Of a stretch of DNA of 64,000 nucleotides, positions 1 to 12,000 are shown in pieces (positions within the stretch are counted from its first letter, which is position 1; each line of letters starts with the position of its first letter). The DNA lies in the NCBI GenBank assembly GCA_009760885.1, contig CM019707.1, forward strand, positions 32,925,145-32,989,144, in the 5' to 3' direction. Source of the DNA: Achatina immaculata (lineage: Eukaryota > Mollusca > Gastropoda > Stylommatophora > Achatinidae). The translations under genes were made by a program, and so were the position numbers. Below the pieces are notes generated by a model. It worked only from the letters and a program-made list of their open reading frames with translations, ran no database searches and had not been told where the DNA came from.

Positions 1-247
1 AAAGAGGACAATGAAAATTTATGTAATTCATAGTATCAGTAAAAAAGAAAAATGGCTTATGAAAAATACAGAAAGAAATACAATAATGTGAAGCAAGATC
101 AGAAAGTTTAACTACAGTGTTGAAACAAAAAGCACCATGCCTACCAGTATTGTTATATAGCAAAAATAAGACAATGGATCAAGGAGGATGGTCATACAAA
201 TGCATAGAAAAATGCTTTAGATGAGTGAAAAATATAAATCGTAAGAT

Positions 248-573
248 AATGACTAGCAGCAGAATCTTGGTCTATAATAGGATAAACACCCATCTAGTCA
301 TAAGAAGACAATGACTAGCAGCAGAATCTTGGTCTATAATAGAATAAACAGCCATCTTGTCATAAGAAGACAATGACTAGCAGCAGAATCTTGGTCTATA
401 ATAGGATAAACAGCCATCTTGTCAAAAAAAAGACAATGACTAGCAGTAGAATCTTGGACTACAGTAGACTCCTGAAGGCTAGAATAAACAGCCATCTAGT
501 CATAAGAAGACTGACTAGCAGCAGAAACTTGGACTACAGTAGGATAAGCAGCCATCTAATCATGAGAAGACAA
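248..573. repeat. Tandem repeat, about 60-bp unit, 5 degenerate copies
   Basis: Units begin GACTAGCAGCAGAATCTTGG and contain AACAGCCATCTAGTCATAAG. Copies differ by small insertions, including one about 20 bp longer. Open frames here are by-products of the repeat. Confidence 0.9.
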
Positions 574-639
574 TTCACTAACCATGAAGCACCCCCTTAT
601 TTGTTATTACTTGAAGATGTTATTACTTATTGAAGATGC

Positions 640-835
640 ATGCAGTGCAGTGGGCAGCAACCTACGGCCAACTGCTCACACCAGGGCTGGTGAAACAGAG
701 CTGACCAAGACCCACCTCTCCCCCATTGTCCCAGTAACAATCTCAGCCTGACTAACAGGGCAAGGATCGTTATTATCCCCATGGTGGTGGAGTCTGCTAA
801 GAAGAACTGCATCCTTTTTGTGTTTTTTTTTAATC
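640..835 (-). repeat. Element A copy 1 (degenerate)
   Basis: Minus-strand, decayed copy of a dispersed element seen at least seven times in the window. Recognisable blocks are the rc of CTTAGCAGACTCCACCACCA, the glycine/leucine-rich CTGTTACTGGG part and the GAGAGGTGGG part. Element A has no coding domain that I recognise. Confidence 0.65.
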
Positions 836-1199
836 TCCACTCATTTTTAAAAATAGCCACGGTAACCCACTCTCTATCTAAAATGATGCTTAATCTTCAC
901 TGCACCATCTGCAAAGAACATAATATCACATTCTCTGGGAGACTGAACAAAAAGATTTCTGTTATTAATATCAGCATGCACTGTAAACATGAAAAATGGC
1001 TGGAGAAACTAAATGCAAATAATAATCAAGTATCATGGGAGTTTTTGAATTATGAAATTAAAAATAAAAAACTCCACATGTAAATGAAAAGGGAGACAAT
1101 ATCTGTCAAGAAAACTACTTTCCCCACACCAACGAAAAGAATATGTGTGCAATTCTATCTGTTGTCAGGGCATGCATTACACAGGGTGTTAATTAATTA

Positions 1200-1880
1200 C
1201 CACTAACTTCTGGGTGAAGACGCTGCCTGATTGGCAATCAGAGCCCCATAGCTAACATGCAAGTGTCAGGGGTGGTGAACCAGAGCCAACTAAAACTCTG
1301 GCACTGCTCTCAGTAGCTGCCTCCTGTAACAGGTCACCTCCAGTAACAGGCCTGGCCACCTTCAGTAACAGGCCCAGTCACCTCCAGTAACAGATCTAGC
1401 CACCTCCAGTAACAGATATAGCCACCTCCAGTAACAGGCCCAGCCACCTCCAGTAACAGATCTAGCCACCTCCAGTAACAGATCTAGCCACCTCCAGTAA
1501 CAGATATAGCCACCTCCAGTAACAGATATAGCCACCTCCAGTAACAGGCCCAGCCACCTCCAGTAACAGATCTAGCCACCTCCAGTAACAGGCCCGGCCA
1601 CCTCCAGTAACAGATACAGCCACCTCCAGTAACAGGCCCGGCCACCTCCAGTAACAGATCTAGTCACCTCCAGTAACAGGCCCGGCCACCTCCAGTAACA
1701 GATCTTGCCACCTCCAGTAACAGGCCCGGCCACCTCCAATAACAGGCCCAGTCACCTCCTGTAACAGGCCTAGTCTGGTTAATGGGGTTCACCCTAGACC
1801 TTATGGTGGTGGAGTTTGTTAAAGAAGTACCACACACCCTCTGCTTTTTAGCTCCTTCCAAGGACCACAAAAACAGCTGC
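1200..1880 (-). repeat. Element A copy 2, expanded internally into a minisatellite
   Basis: The left flank (1200-1316, starting GGGTGAAGACGCTGCCTGAT) and right flank (1765-1880, with TGGTGGTGGAGTTTGTTAAA and CTCTGCTTTTTAGCTCC) are the two ends of element A in minus orientation. The middle is replaced by tandem copies of the element's own CCAGTAACAGGCCTAG stretch. Confidence 0.75.
1316..1765. repeat. 22-bp minisatellite, about 20 copies
   Basis: The unit is CACCTCCAGTAACAG followed by GCCCGGC, ATCTAGC or ATATAGC. The unit variants are interspersed. It derives from the internal part of element A (see copy 2). Confidence 0.95.
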
Positions 1881-2298
1881 CATTAACAAAAACAAAAAAA
1901 AAGTGAATGTTATCATCTCATATAAGCACACTTTTTTTTTGTTTACAAGAATTTTGCCCCCTGCATAAAACAACTGGCCACAGTGATTACAAAAGCAGTT
2001 TCTGCTTCACTTCAAATGTTACATGGTTCCAAGCAAAAAATGTGTTCACTCTTTATTTAGCATCCTCAAGTATAACAAGGGCTGCTGTTTGACTAGTTAC
2101 TGGAGCCAAAACTTCTTTAACTATGTCCTTCTGTATCTTTCACTGATAGTTTTGTGTTGATGGGTGTTTCATATTACTAGCACGCAGTCTATAATAGAAC
2201 CTCCTTTAGGCATATATTAATGGTGACTTTCACTCATACTCTTTCTGTACATCTTTTCTTGGTTTTGATTCTTTAAATATTTGAACTGTCTTTCAGCC

Positions 2299-2522
2299 AT
2301 AGTAAATATGACTGCATTATAAGGTCCAGTCTCTTTCACATACGAGTCTCTTAACTTTCTGTTTCTTGGCCACCTCCTCCAATAACGATATACTGTCACT
2401 GCCTGTTATGATAGTAAATATGACTGCATTATAAGGTCCAGTCTCTTTCACATACGAGTCTCTTAACTTTCTGTTTCTTGGCCACCTCCTCCAATAACGA
2501 TATACTGTCACTGCCTGTTATG
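2299..2522. repeat. 112-bp tandem duplication, 2 copies
   Basis: The block TAGTAAATATGACTGCATTA ... ATACTGTCACTGCCTGTTAT occurs twice back to back with near identity, so the duplication is recent. Confidence 0.95.
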
Positions 2523-2767
2523 GTATAGTACTTCATAAATTTTTCCATGTCCGCGTGGTTTTGAAGTCACAATTTATTTTTTGTCATATTACTCTCCTGA
2601 ACATTCTTCTGATTATCTTATGAAAAGCATGCAGACATGCACAAAGACATTAAATACTCCAGATGTTGTAAAATGTGGAGTATGAACAAAGCTTAATTTA
2701 CATGTACAACTAATGACATCGTTACTTGACTGTATGGTCATGCAATGTAACAAACATCAGTGCTGAC

Positions 2768-3020
2768 CTGAACACGTGAGTTCACAACTGTGATTTCTGA
2801 GATGTACTGGACTGCAAAAGGTACATATATTGTCAGGCACAGCTTCAGCGCTTGGAAGAGGCCAAACACCACAAAAACTATGTCAGAGTTCATGGGTAAC
2901 TCTGCTACCAGGATCACAGTAGAAAATGTGATAAGCATGATTACGCTCTGGGTCATGAAGAAAGGCAGAAAGAAGATGCCCTGCAGACGTCGGGCCAGAT
3001 ATACCGGCACGATTTCTTGG
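2768..3020 (-). CDS. ABCC4: ABCC4-like exon 8 (last coding exon in the window)
   Basis: The acceptor is ATTTTCAG|CCAAG and the donor is GTTCAG|GTCAGC. One base completes Ser300, then 84 codons follow to Gln384. Two long hydrophobic runs appear, one around [18 protein letters not shown] and one around [18 protein letters not shown]. The tail [12 protein letters not shown] matches the segment ending RRIQ just before the linker to the first nucleotide-binding domain. The exon ends on a full codon. I looked for a following exon in 1-2767 and found none. Confidence 0.94.
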
Positions 3021-6000
3021 CTGAAAATTTGAAATGGTGAAAGGCACCATGGGTTAAACTAATATAAAATATCTCAGGACACTGGTATTAAGGATGAAGT
3101 CACAGATCCTTAATTTCTCAAGGGATTAATTAAGTCATTCTGAACATCAGCTACAACAGTATTTGTTCTAACAAAAAATACACTACTAAATGTCCATGTA
3201 ACTGTAGCATGCTGTATGTTAACATGCACACAATTTACTTTTAATAATGCATGTAGTTAAACATTACTTCTTCAAGGGACAAGCAGGAGAGACAGAAAAA
3301 CTTGTGAGCATGCACCGATATTTCATGCCAACAGTCAATCATAAGCAAGCTAACAATAAAAAGTTTCACGAACTACCACATGCTTGGTAGGACACTCCTC
3401 ACACCAGGTCTATATAAAATCTCAAGCAGAACATGCCTGAACCAGAAAACACTTCTATCAACATTCCACAAACTTTCCATAAATGTTTATGACCTGCACA
3501 GAGGTCATGGGACAGACATGACCAGTCATGGAGGAAACAACAAAGATAACAACATTGACATGTACTAAGTAAAAGACAATTTCTGAGCTGAAGCTCTATA
3601 ACAAATGTGAAAATCTGAAACTTCAAGTCTTTCATCAACTCCATTCATCAGATGACTAGGAAAAATTAAGCAGAAAAACTATTTCACATCTGGGAGGGGG
3701 TCATTTTTGCTGAAAGTTTGTTTTGTCCTTGATCTTATACATATCTTCATTTTCTTATTTACCATCTGTTATCTTCATTTCCTTATTTACCATCTGTTAT
3801 CTTCATTTCCTTATTTACCATCTGTTATCTTCATTTCCTTATTTACCATCTGTTATCTTCATTTCCTTATTTACCATCTGTTATCTTCATTTCCTTATTT
3901 ACCATCTGTTATCTTCATTTCCTTATTTACCATCTGTTATCTTCATTTCCTTATTTACCATTTGTTATCTTCATTTCCTTATTTACCATTTGTTATCTTC
4001 ATTCCAGTCTCACTTACTTACTGCACAGTCTAATCACTTTCTTTTACTTACTGCACAGTATAATCACTTTCTCTTTCTTATTTACTTACTGCACAGTCTG
4101 TCACTTTCTCTTACTTACTTACTGCACAGTCTAATCACTTTCCCTTATTTACTTACTGCACAGTCTGTCACTTTCTCTTACTTACTTACTGCACAGTCTA
4201 ATCACTTTCCCTTATTTACTTACTGCACAGTCTGTCACTTTCTTACTTACTTACTGCACAGTCTAATCACTTTCCCTTATTTACTTACTGCACAGTCTGT
4301 CACTTTCTCTTACTTACTTACTGCACAGTCTAATCACTTTCCCTTATTTACTTACTGCACAGTCTGTCACTTTCTCTTACTTACTTACTGCACAGTCTAA
4401 TCACTTTCCCTTATTTACTTACTGCACAGTCTGTCACTTTCTCTTACTTACTTACTGCACAGTCTGTCACTTTCTCTTACTTACTTACTGCACAGTCTAA
4501 TCACTTTCCCTTAGTTACTTACTGCAGCGTCTATCACTTTCAACTCCAGCACTGTTCCACAAACACAGGACTGACTTGCACGTACATGCTCATCTGCTTT
4601 TATTTCTCACTCTGCTGCTTAGTATTCTTGGACTGAAGAGACAGTTCTTTAACACAAGCATGACAGTTTCTCATTTTACAAATGGTCTAACTTGGTGTTT
4701 CCCAAAGTGTGGCAGATTGGAAAGGAGGGGGGGGGGAGGAAGAGAGAGAAACAATCTGAATATTTTGGAGGGAATTAGAATATATTATACTTTTTCAGAA
4801 CTTAGTTGACTATTATGCTGCTGGGGGGAAGGGAAAGTGGGGTCAAAATCTTTGAGGTGTTAAGAGGTAGGGCATGGTCATAAAAGGATGGGAAACTCTG
4901 ATGTAATTGGACCTCCATGGGAATGATGTAAAATCTAATTCCCTTTCACAACAAGTCACTGTGCTTCAAACAAAATGTATTTACAGTGTCTCCTGTTGTG
5001 TTATCCTGAATTATTGAGGACCTACTTTTCTAAGAACATAACATAACCGAAATGGTGATAAATAAAAATGTAATATTTCTTCTACTAAAGTCCACAGCTA
5101 TGGTAATACATCATGCTAAATCTGTGCACATGTTTTCTTGTTCATCTATGCCTGCTGCCCTTTCCATCAGCAAGGCAGGAAACTTGCCATCACTGGAAGT
5201 AAAATAACTTATATCAAGGGGAGAGAGAGCAAGAGACAGGCAGACAGAATGGAGACAGACAAACAGAGAGAGAGAGAGAGGGGGGGGGGTGAAGGACACT
5301 TCATCTGTAAATCAAAACAGAATAAGTGTCATCAGAACAATCTTAAGGCTACTTTTCCCAAAACTGTCCTCACATTCCATAAGGGATTCATACGTGAGTC
5401 CCACTACATAATATATGCCATTGTGCAAAAAGGGTAGGATAACTTATACTGGACAGACCAGTCTCAGATTAGGTGAGCACATGCAGAAACATCTTTATGA
5501 CATCTCTCAGCAAGCTTCTAAGCCAGTCTAATCATTTTAATGGCTCCAGCCACTGAGGCAGGTCTGATTTTCTAGTAATTGCCATTAAACATGTCACTCT
5601 GATGACTGAAACCACCTGGTGCTTGAGAATCACTACATACAGAAATATGGGACTCTTGAACCACATGGTCTAGACTCAGAATTCAGCTATACTTAACCTT
5701 TCCTTTCTTCGCAATCACATCCCCTCCCTACTAAACTCATGCCTGCTCTCTTCTCATCTGCAGCTGATATTCCAGGACCTTCACTGCTCTATTTTACAAA
5801 ACCTCTACCCCAGTCACATACATCTATTCCATTCACTTTTTTTCTTGGCTTGACAACCACTATGTTCCTCTCTCACCTTTTTTTCATCCTCTATTTACTG
5901 CCAACACAGTATCACACCTCATGAGTCTTCATTTAAACACATGCAATAAACCAAACGAAAGCATTGGACACATGACACCTTACTTAAAAACAAATACGTC

Positions 6001-9000
6001 ACAAATGAAGGAAAATGAGCATTATACAACACAGTATCCCTCCCAACTCTATGCTATTAATGTCAAATGTGGACACTATAACAGCTAAAAATAAAAAGAA
6101 AATCATCATAACAGAAATGAGATGTTTTGAGGAGAATATTAAAGATAAATAATAATAAATAAGAGAGCAAATCAGCAAGGAGACCATCAGAGCAAGGGTT
6201 AGAGTAGCACCAGTATTACACTACATCCAGAAACAAGTCAAACAGTTTGGCTATGTTAGACAGCTGCAACCAGACAGTACACTACAGAAAAGGCTTATGT
6301 TAAGAATTGTAAGAAACAAAGGAGGATGCCAGCCATGAGAGAGACAGAGGGAGGAAATTACACAATCCTTAAATATCCCATTATAAGAAGCAAATCGTCA
6401 AGCACTATCAAGACATCCATTTGTCCCCTCAAAACTGAAAGGTATATGAGGAAGGAGACAATACAAGACAATCACAGAAGATCTTTTTATAAACACAGCA
6501 CTGAAAGAGTTAGTTTAAAAAAAAAAAAATGGATAAAAGCAAAGCTAAGGCTGAGATTATTATTTTAAAATGCTGATATTAAAAGACAATGACTAATATG
6601 TTAGTTTAAGAATGCAGACACTGACAAACTCTGCTGGAATAAGACAACAGATTGTTAGACTTACGTATTTATGTCGAAGGTTATTTTCAATACCAAGATA
6701 TGGGGTCACAGGATTTTGTTAATAAGCAGGTGGGAATACGAAAGAGAACTTCACAATGTGGAGAATTCAAAACTAATTCCAGTACTTATAACTTCTATTG
6801 CCTTGAGGGGCTGGGGAAGGAGAATACTGTTCATTACCCATGTTTCAGAAAATTATTGATGGGACTGGTCACAGTCAGATGTGATATGTTTCAGTACATT
6901 GTCAAGAAAATGTGTAGCTGTATATGAAATCAACCAGTAATGGCTGTGCTGCATTGGTATAAGTAGTGCATCACTGGAATACACTTTCCAGCCCAAAGAC
7001 AGAGAGGTATAAGATATATACACTTTCCAGCCCAAAAGACAAAGAAGTATAAGATATACACACTTTCCAGCCCAAAGACAAAGAGGTATAAGATATACAC
7101 ACTTTCCAGCCCAAAAGACAAAGAGATATATCATCAGATATACACTTTATGATCCCCACACACAATGACCTGTTATCTGCAACATTTTCAATCTCATGAC
7201 AGTGTGGGAAATCACTTTCAGCCTGAAGACCATGGACAAATGACAACTCTATTCCCCTGTCACATTACACTCTAAAATTAGACACAGTTAAATATCCTGC
7301 TCTGCTACATATCTTTAACCCATTCACTCCATAACCACACTGGAACTGCTGACAGATCTTGTATGCCTGTGCCAATCAATGCTCAGGGCACAGTCTAAAT
7401 AAAATAGAAAGTAGCACATTTCTAACCCAACCAACATTTTTAAACTATGGAATAACTTGCTTCTACCAAAATTTCTCATCAAAATGTATTCTGGCAGAGC
7501 ATGGAAGTTAACTCAAGAGAGAAAGAGTTAAAAACTAGACACTGAAACACAAAATAATAATCATAAATTTTCTGTCACTAGGCATGCTGCCAGGATCTCA
7601 CTACCTGTTACAAATTTCTTAACTCAAGAAACAGTGACAAAATGTTGCCAATGGACACATCACTTTATGAGCTGTCAACAGAGACATAACAACTAAGGAC
7701 ACATAACCCCTCCACCACAGTGACTGCTACAATGCTCTAGAAAATAAAATACACTGACAAAATGAAAATCTAACAAGCAGAATGAAAACCAACCAACCAA
7801 ACAGAACTTAAAAAACAAAAAATGAAAGCAAAATAATAAGCTTTGTATAAAGCAAGAACAAGCATGCCAAAAAGAAACAGTTTAATACACTTGTATAGTT
7901 ACTGGAACCACCTTTGTTTTTAAACATATTCACATCAGATTCCTGAGGTCCGAAGACTTTTTCTTTTTTTTTTTTTTCAATTTCATCTTTCAGGAGATTA
8001 TTTCATGGAAGATTTAATTCACCAGTGCATGAATTATGGTATTTTTTTTTCATTCAATTGTTCTTCTGAAAAATTAGTGAGAATCTAATTAAAAGTTAAA
8101 CTAAAAACTATAATTTTCTCAAAGCCATACGTCAGTGTTTTGAAAACAGAAAATAAACACATATTATGATAAGCTTAATGAATTTGTTTCCATGATTTTT
8201 GAAAATCCTTTATTTTATATTAAAATTACAACTGACCATGGTTATACTGAAATAATATAAATATTCAGAGACAAAGTACACTGGACTTGCGCACCACAAC
8301 ATATGCTTAAAACATATGAGCGAAGTTTCTGAGAGGGTGCACACGGTATCAGAAAAGCTGGATCTGTCATAAGAGACAGCAGAATGTTGTTAGTTGAGAT
8401 CTTGCTCTAACATCAAGAGATGCCCTGGGTAAACAGGCTGCTGTTACATCACAGCAAAGTCAAGTCTGGGTAAACAGGCTGCTGTTACATCACAGCAAAG
8501 TCAAGAGGATAAAAATGGTGTCCACCATGGTGGTGAAGCTAACCAAAAAAAAAACAAAACAATCTCTGTAGGTTCAGTCTAGAAAACGAGAACACCTTCA
8601 CAGCTTACTCCCTATCATATGCGACGTCTGTGTTACATTATCTTCACCTGTAGCATCAACAACCAACAGCTTCATGTTCAAACGTGCTTACTGGTATAAC
8701 AACAACAACAACAACAACAACAACAGTTATACAGAATCTAATGAGGCCAACTGAGTGAAGTGATAACTTAAAACCTTATGATCTACAAACATATATTGCT
8801 AGACAAGGCTGAAGCCCATAGATCTCAATGAAGCTTTCATAATTTATTTATTCTGAAACTTCAACAGAATAATGCAAGTATTTATCTTTCAACAGTAATA
8901 CCAGTGGCTGAAAGCTGGCAACAAAAAAAAATCCTTATATGCTAAAGAAAAATGGAGAAGTCAATAGAAACAATAAATTTAATGACAATCATGAAACCCT

Positions 9001-12000
9001 TATTCATGTCAAAAGTGTGATGTGGTCTTGTGTATATGTCTGTATTTGGCAATATGCTACTTACTGGAAATTTAATTCAGCTTTTAGTAACAGGTGCAAT
9101 GATCTGATTTAACTTCTATTTGAGGTGGAATATTAGTTTAAGTTATATGAACACAGTGAAACAATTAACAACTACATACAGAACTGAATTAAAAGTTTTG
9201 ATAATAATACATGTCTGTAATTTACTCACAAAACTAGACTGTGAAAGCTTTGGTCAAAGAATGAAGAAGTGAAATACCAGGTCAACATATAAGAAAAGAA
9301 AAGATTTAAAAGCTAACCGCTCAATGGCAAGGAGCTAGAATCTCTTCCTGCATCAACTAAGTCAAAAATAGGTACCTGATACTGGCAAAGGCAGCAATTC
9401 TGAGGACAAAGGCAGCAAGTCTCAGAGCAGGGCTCATCACTTCTAAAAATCAGTCTATATCTTTAGCACTGGGGTATTTATTACCACCCCTCCTCACCAT
9501 GGGGTATTTCAGGGCTGATATGTTCTTCATAGAACACTGCTATCTTGTTAGTCAATCTGAAAATGTCCCAAAGTCAGGCCAGGCTGTTTACTTCAGTGAG
9601 TGCAGTGTTTGGAACTCCGGTGATATCCTGGCCACATCTTCTTCTTGACTGTTGCCTTTCCTCATTTTCCAGGAACTATATCCTTCTCCTTTATTTTTTT
9701 TCTTGAGGCCATCACTTCTTTCATTTACCATATTTCCCATCATATAAGACTGGCTTTTTTTTTCCACCCCCCCCCACCCCGAAAAAAAAAAAAAAACTCA
9801 TCCAAAAAACCCTGTGTGTCTTATACCCCAATTATCAGGCTTGGATAGAAGTTACTGGAACTAGACTAAAACCTAAACACCTATGTTTAACACACCAGTC
9901 TCCCTTGACAGCCTCACAATGCAACATATACTCGTATGATTTTAAATGATGAAATTATGATTACAAACCAAAATAATATCAAATTTAATAAAAACCAATA
10001 ACCAGCAGCACATGGCTCAATAGCCTTACTTTATTTCCAGACAGTTAATGTCATACTATATTTACCTACCACAACATTTTGTTCTTTACTTTAGAGTATG
10101 TATGAATCATCATCAGTTGAACTTTTAAACCAAAATCTAAATAAATCTGTATGATTATTACAGTACCTTGATGCTACAGATATGGGGCAGCCATTGTTAT
10201 CCTGTGAAGCATGATTTGATGAAACAACAATGGCTGCCTTCAATTACTTCACAACAACAAAATATTAGCTGATGGCAACTGCACAAATGAAATAAAATCA
10301 CAAATAGGCAAGTCAAAAAGCAGCTTTCAATGACACGATACTAACAAATAAGATGTCCTTAAAAGTGAGGAAAAGAGTATTACAGAGCTATATAGAACCA
10401 ATACTGCTATATGGTTGTGAACTTGGACATTTAACAAAACAACATGACAAAGAATTTGGAAGCAACAGAGATGTGATTAAGGAGAAAAATGCAACAAATA
10501 CTCTGGTCAGACAGAAAAACAAATGAAGAGGCTTCAAAGAAGTTTCAAAATAATGGAAACTAGTTAAAATGACATAACAATTGGAGTTATGAAATACCAG
10601 AGATTAGATATGCTGATGACACAGTATTATTGTCCACAACACAAATAGGAATGGAAAAACTATGTCAGTACATAAGATTAGTGAAGAGCAAAACCTCTAT
10701 CTTAATGCAAAGAAAACTAAATTGATGACAACCGACAAAAACAAATAAGGCAGCTGAAATATGTATCAATGAGGAAAAATTGGAAGAGGTGGAGAGTTTT
10801 GAATATCTTGGATCATTACAAACTAATATTGGAGATACAATGCAGGAAATTAAAAGGACATCTACTGCTCTTCAAAAAGTAAAACAACTAAAGAAGCTGT
10901 GGAGAACAGACAGAACTACAAAAATAACATTTTTAAGGGCATGCATCTTTTCCATCACAACATATGTCTGTGAGACCTGGACACTTAACAAAACAGCTGA
11001 GAAACACATAAATGCCTTTGAATGTAAATGCTACAGAAGAGTTCTTCAAATATCACGGACACAAAAAAGGAAAAAATATCCTTACTACAAGAACTTAATA
11101 TTGAAGAAGGCTGGCTAGTAAAGAGGATTAAACAGAGAAAACTTAAATGTTTTTGACACATTAAACATCATGATAATTTAGAGAAGACCGTCATGGAGGG
11201 GTACATAATGGGAAAATGAAAGAGAGGAAGACCGAGGCGAAGATGGCTGCAAGACATCGTTGACGATCTGTGAATGGATGCATCAGCAGTGGGGCATCTT
11301 GCTTACAACCAAGAGGCCTACAGTAGAACTGTTAGAGAGGCAAAGTTCTGCAAAGGACATGCAAATGACTGACTGATCATTCTGGTTAGCTTACCTCACT
11401 AGAACTGAACACATCCGAGAAACAGCTTCTACTCTTGATAAGGTAAAAAGAAGAATTTTATGCTAAATGAAGCCTAGGTGGCTGCTGCTGCTGCCCATAT
11501 TAGTGAAGGAAAGGTAAAGCTGTTATGTGATGCTTTCACTGTTTTTTTTTTTCCATTCATATTTATCTACAAACTGTACGAACAAATGCTTTCTGTAGTG
11601 TGGTTCAACTGAAAAAATGCAATTATAACTTAAGTCCAAGTTGGTGCTTGGATAATATGTATATATATACCTACTTTTATATACACTAATCCAACAACTA
11701 ATGTATGATTTACATGTTTAAAAAAAATGTACACATAAATTATTTATTAGCATGCAACTTCCAAAGCATTTTGCCATGTTTCACCCCAAAGCTTACTTTT
11801 TTAAAAGTTGTTCTCCCTTGCTATTTTAGTATTTCCCTGTAATTTTATCTTCAATTTTGCCTTTACACAAACAGTTATTTATAAAAAAACTGAGTTATCG
11901 ATGAAATCATTGAGGAGAGCTATTTTAGAAATAGGAAATTGCATCAATTTTTCCTAAAAAAATACAACTCCAATCTTTTGACTAGAATAATTTTACAACA

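Larger units (their letters stand above)
1..2767 (-). other. ABCC4 intron 8 (incomplete)
   Basis: Noncoding. It holds a 60-bp tandem repeat (248-573), two element A copies (640-835 and 1200-1880), the 22-bp minisatellite (1316-1765) and a 112-bp tandem duplication (2299-2522). In 1-240, 870-1195, 1885-2290 and 2525-2765 I see only AT-rich sequence without recognisable content. Confidence 0.6.

Noticed and set aside
1..2767. Search for the next ABCC4 exon (linker and first nucleotide-binding domain)
   Set aside because: No sequence resembling the linker, Walker A or a phase-0 acceptor-led exon was found; it must lie beyond the left edge.
3707..4400. 108- and 225-codon frames of repeated [18 protein letters not shown] and LLTAQS units
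   Set aside because: Products of the 29-bp and about 67-bp arrays; no signal of a gene.
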